From Symsagittifera roscoffensis (lineage: Eukaryota; Xenacoelomorpha; Acoela; Convolutidae): DNA of 64,000 nucleotides. Position numbers and translations under genes: made by a program. The notes beneath the pieces are model-generated. The model had not been told where the DNA came from. It saw only the letters and a program-made list of their open reading frames with translations, and ran no database searches. Shown here in pieces: positions 46,656-59,119 of the stretch (positions are counted from its first letter, which is position 1; every line of letters starts with the position of its first letter). Where the stretch lies: assembly GCF_963678635.1 (NCBI RefSeq), contig NC_087062.1, forward strand, positions 17,411,789-17,475,788, written 5' to 3'.

Positions 46656-47837
46656 TCACCTGATACTCCTTGTCTCACCTCCATGATATGATGTCTCACC
46701 TTCATTTGGGAACCATATTGCTGAACGGTAAAAAAGAGAAGAGAACACATAAGAATTGATCAGCCTAACTTTCACTGTTCTGGCAGTGCAAATGGAACAG
46801 TCCGGCGATTGGAAGAGAAAATAGCGTAGCATTTTCAATTTTTTTTCGCAAAATGTGGACCCCATTTCAAATTGTTTAAAATCAGTATTCCTGATTCCTT
46901 CACCAAAACACTGTCTGAAATTACTTGATCAGCCATTTTCAAACGAAACTGGGTTGGTCTTGTAGGATAACTTCCAAATTGAATGAAGACGCTTTTGGCA
47001 ACATTAAAAAGCATGCCGTTATTTGAAGCCCATTCGATACAACAATCAAGATCCGTTGAAGACCGTCTAAGCATAATTAATTTGATTTACTGTCATCTGC
47101 AAATCATAACATAACCGATTTCAGACAGCAGTTTGGCATGTCGTTCATAAAGATAACACAAAAATAGGGTCCCAATATTGATCCCTGGGGCACTCCGCTA
47201 AAACATCCAAGAATATCGAGAAGCATCCGTTGATTTTAGGTCTTTTTGCGCGAACTGAGATATGATGCTATTAACAGCAAAAGCTCACCCCCAATTCCAA
47301 ATTTATGTAATTTTTGTAATAAAATGTTATGTGGTACCTTGTCCAAAGCCTTGCAGAAATCCAAATACACGGCATAAACGTCACCATTCTATCAAGTGTT
47401 TTGTTTAAATCATGTAAGAAAATAAGAAGTCGTGTTTGGCCTGATTTTTTTCTGAAAAAAACCAAATTGACGGGATGAAAGGCAATTAGAAACAAAGGCA
47501 TACAGTTTATCATACAGTATCCTTTCAAACACTAAGGATAGCTTGGATAATAAACATACGGGACGATAACACTCAACATTCAATTTATCATCTGCTTTGA
47601 AATTAGGAGTGTTATATGAAGATTTCAAAGCACTTGGGAATTGTGAACTAGCTAAAATACCTTCGAATAATTTGAAAACATGAAAACATGCTGTAAATGT
47701 AGGATGTTTTGAAGAGATTCTTTGTTGTGTTGTCACTGGCATTGTGGGAACGTTTTATTCGTTTGGAAAGTGTGATGATGTTTGAAAACCTTGTTGATTT
47801 AGCGTTGATGCTCCATCCTAATTTACCTGTGTACACA
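46656..47837 (-). mobile_element. Array unit 4: non-LTR reverse transcriptase fragment
   Basis: Full-length array form, same motifs and lesions as unit 2. Shares the variant 'cgttttattcgtttgg' (near 47752) with unit 6 only. Confidence 0.8.
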
Positions 47838-49811
47838 TGAAAGTTGATTTTAAACTATTGTAATCTCAGCTATTGTGATATAAACTAATGGTATTCTATC
47901 TGTAGTAGTTGTAATAACTTTCCAAAAATCTCAAATGACCGAACATTTTTGGATTGTTAAGCTTGAAATATCGTTTGTTATTTAAATGAACCTACCATGA
48001 TACCATTCAGTGTCCCAAAATTATTATTTTTAATCTGCCAAATTTGTTTTACAAAAATTATACAAAATTGTTTTCTTGAATGTTCAATGAGGTCTGTGTT
48101 ATGCTGAAAAAAGTCAAAAATAAAGCACGCTAGGGTTTTCTGGATATCTAATTTTACTATTGATGACACCTCCTGATCGGTAAAATTTTTTCGAATGGCA
48201 TCTAAGAATATCAAAACAAATTGACTTGTTGTAGTAACTGCTGTATGTCATGATGTTTGTGGCGGTGAACAAAAAATTTTTCGTCTTTAACTAATATGGA
48301 GACGCAGCTGTAATTTTTTGCTAAAAAATTAGTTGTGAATATTGAGCTCGCACATTGTGAGTAATTGTTTTATATATTTTATTACATAATCAATAAAACT
48401 TTGAAAAATTTTGTTTTTATATCATCTGTTTATTCCCAGCCATACGCAAAGTTAACTATTTAAGCAGTCTGAAAATTTTGAATCTTACAACTCTCGATAC
48501 TGAAGCAAGCCAGAGAGAACAAAATTTACAAAACATCTTTAGCCGAATCGATGCTGTAGCAGCAACTGATGAATTTTTCCCAATCAAGGAAACGACTAGC
48601 AAGGAAACCCCTACAAAATAACTGTAAGAACAATCAGAACCACCTCAGGGAACAAATTTTTCATCATAGCAGCTTTTAACGACTGAAATTCACTACCAGA
48701 AGAAAAAACATTCTCGCAAGGGAACTCACGTCATCCAGTCGTTTACAGGGTTCTTTTAATTTCCGTAACTGTATACTTGTGATGGTTGATTAAAAAAGTG
48801 AAAACGGATTTTTTGCGTATGTCATCTAGCCATCAACATCATGTCTCAAGTTTCCTTAGACTTATGGGAAAATAGAGTCGAATCTAAACTTCCACAGTTT
48901 GAAAGGAAACAACTGATTTCACGCTCTTCTAATTTTCTCTTCGTTGCTGTTTTACTCGGTCTTTGGTGACTACTGTGAGTATAAATTCGGGTTTTTCCTC
49001 CATAAAGAACAGTTGTAGATCGTTGTAAAAACCTACTGCTTGTTGCTATAGCTTTCCTTTTTTTGCGAAATTGTTAAAAATCTTAATATTTGCCGTGTTG
49101 GTTCCCAAGTTTGAACCAATATGTTTAATCTTAAACTACTATCAAAAATCTGTGAATGGTCGACTGGCACACCATATCGTTAGTTTTTTTGATGGTTTCA
49201 ACAGTGTTCCATCCTATTTTTCTCGTGTATGCAAGAATGTTAATTTAAGCTAGTGTTACTTGTGCTACTGTGAAATTTTGTCGTATAAATTAGGGGTATT
49301 TTATCTGTTGTTATGGTAATAATTTTATAAAAACTTTACTGACCAGAGTTACTAAAATCTACAAAACCTTACGCCGAATTGATGTTGTAGAGCAACTGAA
49401 CGACTTTTCTCAATCAGTGAAACGGACACCCGAGGAAATTCTCACAGAATCATCGCAAGAATGATCAAAATCATCTCAGGTAACAACTTTTTCATCATAG
49501 CGGCTATCAACGACTGAAGCTCACTACCGGAAGCAATTAGATCTAGCGAAATTATTAACCGATTTAAAGCAAAACCGGAAAATTATGGGTATCTGAAACG
49601 TACAACTCACTATCTATAGAATGACCTAACGAACGTTCAAGAAAAAAATGATCGCCAGAGGTCAAAAAAGAGCGTAGAGATCAAAAAGTATCTGTGAATC
49701 TGTGTGCTTTGAGCAGATGAAAAAGTCTCGCCCTTTCAGACTTGTATTACGTTGGAAAGTCCTTGAAACCAGTTATTGATAGTTACATAGAAGGTAGCTT
49801 TGATTATTTGC

Positions 49812-50993
49812 TCACCTGATACTCCTTGTCTCACCTCCATGATATGATGTCTCACCTTCATTTGGGAACCATATTGCTGAACGGTAAAAAAGAGAAGAGA
49901 ACACATAAGAATTGATCAGCCTAACTTTCACTGTTCTGGCAGTGCAAATGGAACAGTCCGGCGATTGGAAGAGAAAATAGCGTAGCATTTTCAATTTTTT
50001 TTCGCAAAATGTGGACCCCATTTCAAATTGTTTAAAATCAGTATTCCTGATTCCTTCACCAAAACACTGTCTGAAATTACTTGATCAGCCATTTTCAAAC
50101 GAAACTGGGTTGGTCTTGTAGGATAACTTCCAAATTGAATGAAGACGCTTTTGGCAACATTAAAAAGCATGCCGTTATTTGAAGCCCATTCGATACAACA
50201 ATCAAGATCCGTTGAAGACCGTCTAAGCATTATTAATTTGATTTACTGTCATCTGCAAATCATAACATAACCGATTTCAGACAGCAGTTTGGCATGTCGT
50301 TCATAAAGATAACACAAAAATAGGGTCCCAATATTGATCCCTGGGGCACTCCGCTAAAACATCCAAGAATATCGAGAAGCATCCGTTGATTTTAGGTCTT
50401 TTTGCGCGAACTGAGATATGATGCTATTAACAGCAAAAGCTCACCCCCAATTCCAAATTTATGTAATTTTTGTAATAAAATGTTATGTGGTACCTTGTCC
50501 AAAGCCTTGCAGAAATCCAAATACACGGCATAAACGTCACCATTCTATCAAGTGTTTTGTTTAAATCATGTAAGAAAATAAGAAGTCGTGTTTGGCCTGA
50601 TTTTTTTCTGAAAAAAACCAAATTGACGGGATGAAAGGCAATTAGAAACAAAGGCATAAAGTTTATCATACAGTATCCTTTCAAACACTAAGGATAGCTT
50701 GGATAATAAACATACGGGACGATAACACTCAACATTCAATTTATCATCTGCTTTGAAATTAGGAGTGTTATATGAAGATTTCAAAGCACTTGGGAATTGT
50801 GAACTAGCTAAAATTACTTCGAATAATTTGAAAACATGAAAACATGCTGTAAATGTAGGATGTTTTGAAGAGATTCTTTGTTGTGTTTACACTGGCATTG
50901 TGGGAACGATTTCTTTGTTTAAAAAGTGTGATGATGTTTGAAAACCTTGTTGATTTAGCGTTGATGCTCCATCCTAATTTACCTGTGTACACA
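49812..50993 (-). mobile_element. Array unit 5: non-LTR reverse transcriptase fragment
   Basis: Full-length array form. A small change at about 50886 ('tgtgtttacactgg' where the others read 'tgtgttgtcactgg') breaks the frame upstream of the fingers region. Confidence 0.8.
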
Positions 50994-52972
50994 TGAAAGT
51001 TGATTTTAAACTATTGTAATCTCAGCTATTGTGATATAAACTAATGGTATTCTATCTGTAGTAGTTGTAATAACTTTCCAAAAATCTCAAATGACCGAAC
51101 ATTTTTGGATTGTTAAGCTTGAAATATCGTTTGTTATTTAAATGAACCTACAATGATACCATTCAGTGTCCCAAAAATATTATTTTTAATCTGCCAAATT
51201 TGTTTTACAAAAATTATACAAAATTGATTTCTTGAATGTTCAATGAGGTCTGTGTTATGCTGAAAAAAATCAAAAATAAAGCACGCTAGGGTTTTCTGGA
51301 TATCTAATTTTACTATTGATGACACCTCCTGATCGGTAAAATTTTTTCGAATGGCATCTAAGAATATCAAAACAAATTGACTTGTTGTAGTAACTGCTGT
51401 ATGTCATGATGTTTGTGGCGGTGAACAAAAAATTTTTCGTCTGTAACTAATATGGAGACGTAGCTGTAATTTTTTGCTAAAAAATTAGTTGTGAATATTG
51501 AGCTCGCACATTGTGAGTAATTGTTTTATATATTTTATTACATAATCAATAAAACTTTGAAAAATTTTGTTTTTATATCATCTGTTTATTCTCAGCCATA
51601 CGCAAAATTAACTATTTAAGCAGTCTGAAAATTTTGAATCTTACAACTCTCGATACTGAAGCAAGCCAGAGAGAACAAAATTTACAAAAAATCTTCAGCC
51701 GAATTGATGCTGTAGCAGCAACTGATGAATTTTTCCCAATCAAGGAAACGGACTAGCAAGGAAACCCCTACAAAATAATTGTAAGAACAATCAGAACCAC
51801 CTCAGGGAACAAATTTTTCATCATAGCAGCTTTTAACGACTGAAATTCACTACCAGAAGAAAAAACATTCTCGCAAGGGAACTCACGTCATCCAGTCGTT
51901 TACAGGGTTCTTTTACTTTCCGAAACTGTATACTTGTGATGGTTGATTAAAAAAGTGAAAACGGATTTTTTGCGTATGTCTTCTAGCCATCAACATCGTG
52001 TCTCAAGTTTCCTTAGACTTATGGGAAATTGAGTCGAATCTAAACTTCCACAGTTTGAAAGGAAACAACTGATTTCATGCTGTTCTAATTTTCTCTTCGT
52101 TGCTATTTTACTCGGTCTTTGGTGACTACTGTGAGTATAAATTCGGGTTTTTCCTCCATATAGAACAGTTGTAGATCGTTGTAAAAACCTACTGCTTGTT
52201 GCTATAGCTTTCCTTTTTTTTGCGAAATTGTTAAAAATCTTAATATTTGCCGTGTTGGTTCCCAAGTTTGAACCAATATGTTTAATCTTAAACTACTATC
52301 AAAAATCTGTGAATGGTCGACTGGCACACCATATCGTTAGTTTTTTTGAGGGTTTCAACAGTGTTCCATCCTATTTTTCTCGTGTATGCAAGAATGTTAA
52401 TTTAAGCTAGTGTTACTTGTGCTACTGTGAAATTTTGTCGTATAAATTAGGGGTATTTTATCTGTTGTTATGGTAATAATTTTATAAAAACTTTACTGAC
52501 CAGAGAGACTAAAATCTACAAAACCTTACGCCGAATTGATGTTGTAGTAGCAACTGAACGACTTTTTTTCTCAATCAGTGAAACGGACACCCGAGGAAAT
52601 CCTCACAAAATCATCGCAAGAATGATCAAAATCATCTCAGGTAACAACTTTTTCATCATAGCGGCTATCAACGACTGAAGTTCACTACCGGAAGCAATTA
52701 GATCTAGCGAAATTATTAACCGATTTAAAGCAAAACCGGAAAATTTTGGGTATCTGAAACGTACAACTCACTGTCTATAGAATGACCTAACGAACGTTCA
52801 AGAAAAAAATGATCGCCAGAGGTCAAAAAAGAGCGTAGAGATCAAAAAGTATGTGTGAATCTGTGTGCTTTGAGCAGATGAAAAAGTCTCGCCCTTTCAG
52901 ACTTGTATTACGTTGGAAAGTCCTTGAAACCAGTTATTGATAGTTTCATAGAAGGTAGCTTTGATTATTTGC

Positions 52973-54154
52973 TCACCTGATTCTCTTTGTCTCACCTCCA
53001 TGATATGATGTCTCACCTTCATTTGGGAACCATATTGCTGAACGGTAAAAAAGAGAAGAGAACACATAAGAATTGATCAGCCTAACTTTCACTGTTCTGG
53101 CAGTGCAAATGGAACAGTCCGGCGATTGGAAGAGAAAATAGCGTAGCATTTTCAATTTTTTTTCGCAAAATGTGGACCCCATTTCAAATTGTTTAAAATC
53201 AGTATTCCTGATTCCTTCACCAAAACACTGTCTGAAATTACTTGATCAGCCATTTTCAAACGAAACTGGGTTGGTCTTGTAGGATAACTTCCAAATTGAA
53301 TGAAGACGCTTTTGGCAACATTAAAAAGCATGCCGTTATTTGAAGCCCATTCGATACAACAATCAAGATCCGTTGAAGACCGTCTAAGCATAATTAATTT
53401 GATTTACTGTCATCTGCAAATCATAACATAACCGATTTCAGACAGCAGTTTGGCATGTCGTTCATAAAGATAACACAAAAATAGGGTCCCAATTTTGATC
53501 CCTGGGGCACTCCGCTAAAACATCCAAGAATATCGAGAAGCATCCGTTGATTTTAAGTCTTTTTGCGCGAACTGAGATATGATGCTATTAACAGCAAAAG
53601 CTCACCCCCAATTCCAAATTTATGTAATGTTTGTAATAAAATGTTATGTGGTACCTTGTCCAAAGCCTTGCAGAAATCCAAATACACGGCATAAACGTCA
53701 CCATTCTATCAAGTGTTTTGTTTAAATCATGTAAGAAAATAAGAAGTCGTGTTTGGCCTGATTTTTTTCCGAACAAAACCAATTTGACGGGATGAAAGGC
53801 AATTAGAAACAAAGGCATAAAGTTTATCATACAGTATCCTTTCAAACACTAAGGATAGCTTGGATAATAAACATACGGGACGATAACACTCAACATTCAA
53901 TTAATCATCTGCTTTGAAATTAGGAGTGTTATATGAAGATTTCAAAGCACTTGGGATTTGTGAACTAGCTAAAATACCTTCGAATAATTTGAAAACATGA
54001 AAACATGCTGTAAATGTAGGATGTTTTGAAGAGATTCTTTGTTGTGTTGTCACTGGCATTGTGGGAACGTTTTATTCGTTTGGAAAGTGTGATGATGTTT
54101 GAAAACCTTGTTGATTTAGCGTTGATGCTCCATCCTAATTTACCTGTGTACACA
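52973..54154 (-). mobile_element. Array unit 6: non-LTR reverse transcriptase fragment
   Basis: Full-length array form with a few private changes ('gattctctttg' at 52979, 'ttaatcatctgc' at 53901). It shares 'cccaattttgatccc' near motif B with unit 3 only. Confidence 0.8.
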
Positions 54155-55575
54155 TGAAAGTTGATTTTAAACTATTGTTATCTCAGCTATTGTGATATAA
54201 ACTAATGGTATTCTATCTGTAGTAGTTGTAATAACTTTCCAAAAATCTCAAATGACCGAACATTTTTGGATTGTTAAGCTTGAAATATCGTTTGTTATTT
54301 AAATGAATCTACCATGATACCATTCAGTGTCCCAAAATTATTATTTTTAATCTGCCAAATTTGTTTTACAAAAATTATACAAAATTGTTTTCTTGAATGT
54401 TCAATGAGGTCTGTGTTATGCTGAAAAAAGTCAAAAATAAAGCACGCTAGGGTTTTCTGGATATCTAATTTTACTATTGATGACACCTCCTGATCGGTAA
54501 AATTTTTTCGAATGGCATCTAAGAATATCAAAACAAATTGACTTGTTGTAGTAACTGCTGTATGTCATGATGTTTGTGGCGGTGAACAAAAAATTTTTCG
54601 TCTGTAACTAATATGGAGACGTAGCTGTAATTTTTTGCTAAAAAATTAGTTGTGAATATTGAGCTCGCACATTGTGAGTAATTGTTTTATATATTTTATT
54701 ACATAATCAATAAAACTTTGAAAAATTTTGTTTTTATATCATCTGTTTATTCCCAGCCATACGCAAAGTTAACTATTTAAGCAGTCTGAAAATTTTGAAT
54801 CTTACAACTCTCGATACTGAAGCAAGCCAGAGAGAACAAAATTTACAAAACATCTTTAGCCGAATCGATGCTGTAGCAGCAACTGATGAATTTTTCCCAA
54901 TCAAGGGAACGACTAGCAAGGAAACCCCTACAAAATAACTGTAAGAACAATCAGAACCACCTCAGGGAACAAATTTTTCATCATAGCAGCTTTTAACGAC
55001 TGAAATTCACTACCAGAAGAAAAAACATTCTCGCAAGGGAACTCACGTCATCCAGTCGTTTACAGGGTTCTTTTAATTTCCGTAACTGTATACTTGTGAT
55101 GGTTGATTAAAAAAGTGAAAACGGATTTTTTGCGTATGTCATCTAGCCATCAACATCGTGTCTCAAGTTTCCTTAGACTTATGGGAAAATAGAGTCGAAT
55201 CTAAACTTCCACAGTTTGAAAGGAAACAACTGATTTCACGCTCTTCTAATTTTCTCTTCGTTGCTATTTTACTCGGTCTTTGGTGACTACTGTGAGTATA
55301 AATTCGGGTTTTTCCTCCATAAAGAACAGTTGTAGATCGTTGTAGAAACCTACTGCTTGTTGCTATAGCTTTCCTTTTTTTGCGAAATTGTTAAAAATCT
55401 TAATATTTGCCGTGTTGGTTCCCAAGTTTGAACCAATATGTTTAATCTTAAACTACTATCAAAAATCTGTGAATGGTCGACTGGCACACCATATCGTTAG
55501 TTTTTTTGATGGTTTCAACAGTGTTCCATCCTATTTTTCTCGTGTATGCAAGAATGTTGATTTAAGCTAGTGTTA

Positions 55576-57400
55576 CTTACATGTTTGGGTTGCTGAGCTT
55601 GAAATACGATTTGTATGTTAAATAACCTATCATGATACCACTCAGGCTCCCACACTCAATTTATTTTATCTACCAAAGTTATTTTTTTTGTCATGGCTTA
55701 TACAAAATCGTTTTCTTGATTGTTTTTTGAGACCTATGTTGTGCTGATAATAGTCAATCAAAACCTATGCTAAGAAGTTTTGGAGATCTACTTTTACTAT
55801 TAATGACACATTCAAAACCGTTGAGTTTTTCGCGAACTGCATCTAAGAATCTCTGAATTGAATTGGTTTAAGTCCTTTCTGCTGTATGTCGTAATGGATG
55901 TGGTGGTGACACGAAAAATGATTCGTCTGTATCTGTTAAGGACAAGTATTGTATTGCAAAAACATCTTTTGTGAAGTTTGATTTCGCACTTTGTGAGTTA
56001 AGGTTTTATATAACTTTTAATATAATCTATAAAAACGTAACTCTATGTCATCTACTTGTTCTTTTTGTGAAATAAGGCATTAGTGAGACCGCGCCTGAAG
56101 TTCACCTTAGAAACTATACCTTAGGAAAAGTTTCACATTAATCGAAACTGTCTGGCGACGTGGAGCGACACTGATCCCAGCCATACGCAAAATTAGATAC
56201 TCAAGCAGTCTGAATTTTTTCTTAACCTCTCAACGCTCGAATACAGAAGCAAGCCAGAGAGATTGAAATTTACAAAACCTTACGCCGAATTGATGTTTTA
56301 GTAGCAACTGAAGGACTTTTTGTCAATCAGTGAAACGGACACCCGAGGAAATCCTCACAAAATTATCGCAAGAATGATCAAAATCATCTCAGGTAACAAC
56401 TTTTTCATCATAGCGGCTATCAACGACTGAAGTTCACTACCGGAAGCAATTAGATCTAGCGACATTATTAACCGATTTAAAGCAAGACCGGAAAATTATG
56501 GGCATCTGAAACGTACAGCTCACTGTCTATAAAATGATGTAACGAACGTTCAAGAAAAAAATAATCGCCAGAGGCCAAAAAAGAGCGTAGAGATCAAAAA
56601 GTATCTGTGAATCTGTGTGCTTTAAGCAGATGAAAAAATCTCGCCTTTCAGACTTGTATTATATTCGAAAATCCTTGAAACCAGTTTTTGATAATTTCAT
56701 AGAAGGTAGCTTTGATTATTTGCTCTTGATCTAATCAAAAATTTTCTGAAATACGAACTAAACCTTGTCCAAAATGCACCTTGAATCGAGCCATTTTAGA
56801 GAGCAAAAAGTTGAATTTGTTCGCAAGTGTAGTCAAAAGCTAAGTGAAATTAATTCTCCTGATATTCTAAACGTCGTGAAATGTTCGTTGACCGTTAAAC
56901 TGTCCAGAAACCTTCAGGTTTAGACGAAGAAAAACACGTGCAACCAAAGTAACTGGCGTCAGCCAGTCGTTAATAGGGTTTTATTTTCCGTCACTGTATG
57001 TTTTTATGAGAATGCGTTAAAACTGTAAAATCAAACAAAAATTTTCGCACATTTTTGGGCACCTTCAGATTCTAAAAATCTGAACTAACCTGTACAAAAT
57101 GATCAAAGATCATAAAAAAGGTCATTTTGAGATTTATTGAACTTTTTTTGTTTTTTTTTTACAAAAGGTCGTAAAGTTTTCGTTGACCATTAAATAGTAC
57201 AATTTTATTGCGAATGTTAAAAAAGGTTAAAATGGAGTTTTGGCGTGTGTCAACTAGCCATCAAGATTTTATGTCAAGTTTTCCAAGACTTATGCGAGGA
57301 TTGAATCTAAACTCCCACAGTTGCAATCAAACAACTGATTCATGCTATTCTATTTTCCCTTTCTTGCTATTTTACTCGGTCTCCAGTCCAGAGCTTGCAG
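55576..57400. repeat. Diverged single copy of the array's non-RT sequence
   Basis: Immediately right of the array the sequence switches to a diverged relative: 55590-56040 resembles the block at 38540-39030, 56165-56725 resembles the two plus-strand LINE 3' ends fused together, 56945-57000 resembles 39345-39395, and 57215-57390 resembles 39400-39600. The reverse transcriptase part is absent. Similarity to the LINE 3'-end region stops at 'gattatttgctc' (56725), exactly where array units switch into the reverse transcriptase fragment. Confidence 0.7.
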
Positions 57401-57621
57401 GTTTGTCAACCGAGTCGAGAAACACATCGAAATCAGTAAACTTATCGGATTAAAAAGTAGATTGATCAAATTCATGTGGAAGTTTGTTGACGAAGGATTC
57501 TCAGAAACAAATGTCTGCACGTGGCAACTCGCCAGCGACAGCAACAGATGCAAAATAATTTGAACTCTTTTTTAAAATTTTTTAACTGGGAATATGTGCG
57601 TTTGATCTAGCTGTAAATCCT
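57401..57621. other. Short spacer, no gene seen
   Basis: Unremarkable AT-rich sequence between the diverged repeat copy and the CAA tract. Confidence 0.4.
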
Positions 57622-58151
<530 letters not shown>

Positions 58152-58181
58152 CTATTACTTCTACTCTGGGTCTAATTCCTC

Positions 58182-58309
58182 GTCAGTAAACAGACAAATA
58201 CTGTATTAACCAATCGGAATCGAGATGAGAAAGTAACTTATCATTAATCATTAATTTCTTCCTTCTCTCAATTCTGATTGGTTAAAATAGTATTTGTCTG
58301 CTTACTGAC
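58182..58309. mobile_element. Palindromic foldback element with GTCAG ends
   Basis: Left arm GTCAGTAAACAGACAAATAC onward and right arm, read in reverse complement, GTCAGTAAGCAGACAAATAC onward, about 50 bp each and roughly 85 percent matching. They surround an AT-rich loop of about 20 bp. There is no coding capacity. It sits 30 bp after the CAA tract. Confidence 0.75.
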
Positions 58310-59119
58310 CAGTGTGAATGGTGCAAATTCATAGGTCGCAAAATGAAAAATCAGTCCTATATCCCGAAAATGAAGAAGCAGTCGCATAAGTCTCAAATAT
58401 TTTCAATAGGGCAAAAGAATAAATTAGCTTAGTCTCGGTTTAATGTCGCCAGTGGGGGCGCTTTGCCAGTTCGCGGCGATAACTGGCTCCAAATTTTGAA
58501 TAGAGTCCGATCCCTTGTTGGCAAGCTCGCAACACGTTGGCGCCAGGGCAGGTCAAATATTAATTGTAAAAAAATAAATTGGAATGTTAAAAATCAATTA
58601 TCAATTATTTGGAACAACCAAAAAGTAAATTACCATCTTTCCTGGCTAACAATTTTTGACGCGAGTTCATTGTATCACTATTTCAAGATAATTTTATTGC
58701 AAGATTTTGTAGCTACAAAATTTTTCGAAGATCAGAATATGCATACTCTGCAGTACTGAAAATTCTTGTAAAAATGGCGAATTTCCTAAATTTTGGTTAA
58801 AATTGCCAAGTTCCACAAGTAATTCTTCACTTCTTGATAATACTTGCTGCGAAGTGGCTCTCAGTTTCAGTGTTTTGAGATTCTTCATGCCGGGGTGTCA
58901 TTGAGTCTTTGAAATTTGAAATCTGCTCTTTTTCTTCGGAAATAGTTTAAGTTGTGCCATTTTGAATTTTTGTTTTGGAGTTCTCAAAATCTGGCCAATG
59001 AAAAGTATTGGCCATCCAATTTGAGATATTTCGACGTGATTGGGTAGTCAATGCATATTTGATTAAATAGACTTTTCTTGTCTGCCATGTAGGTACTTTC
59101 CCGCTGAAGAGGTAAGGTA
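58310..59119. other. Spacer before the second reverse transcriptase, no gene seen
   Basis: Mixed composition. A short plus-strand frame at 58463-58759 has no recognisable features. It could be the lost 5' part of the following element. Confidence 0.4.

Larger units (their letters stand above)
36950..55575. repeat. Tandem array of six ~3.15-kb LINE-composite units
   Basis: Corresponding sites recur at nearly constant spacing. For example, one conserved site lies at 38596, 41745, 44822, 47978, 51134 and 54295, giving steps of 3149, 3077, 3156, 3156 and 3161 bp. Unit order on the plus strand: a minus-strand reverse transcriptase fragment (about 1.1-1.4 kb), a non-coding block, a plus-strand LINE 3' end, another non-coding block, and a second plus-strand LINE 3' end. 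Copies look close to identical (I estimate over 95 percent by eye) and share the same stops and frameshifts, so a dead composite was amplified rather than inserted repeatedly. The first unit alone has the extended LINE 3' end, and the sixth is cut at about 55575 in its second non-coding block. Confidence 0.92.

Noticed and set aside
39675-55570. A 60-codon plus-strand frame starting MLKILIFAVLVPKF, conserved in all later array units.
   Set aside because: Conservation is explained by recent amplification. The older relative at 62.6 kb does not keep the frame, and there is no domain.
36950-55575. An rDNA-like or multigene tandem cluster.
   Set aside because: Units contain only broken reverse transcriptase and LINE-tail sequence. 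There is no rRNA-like or intact coding content.
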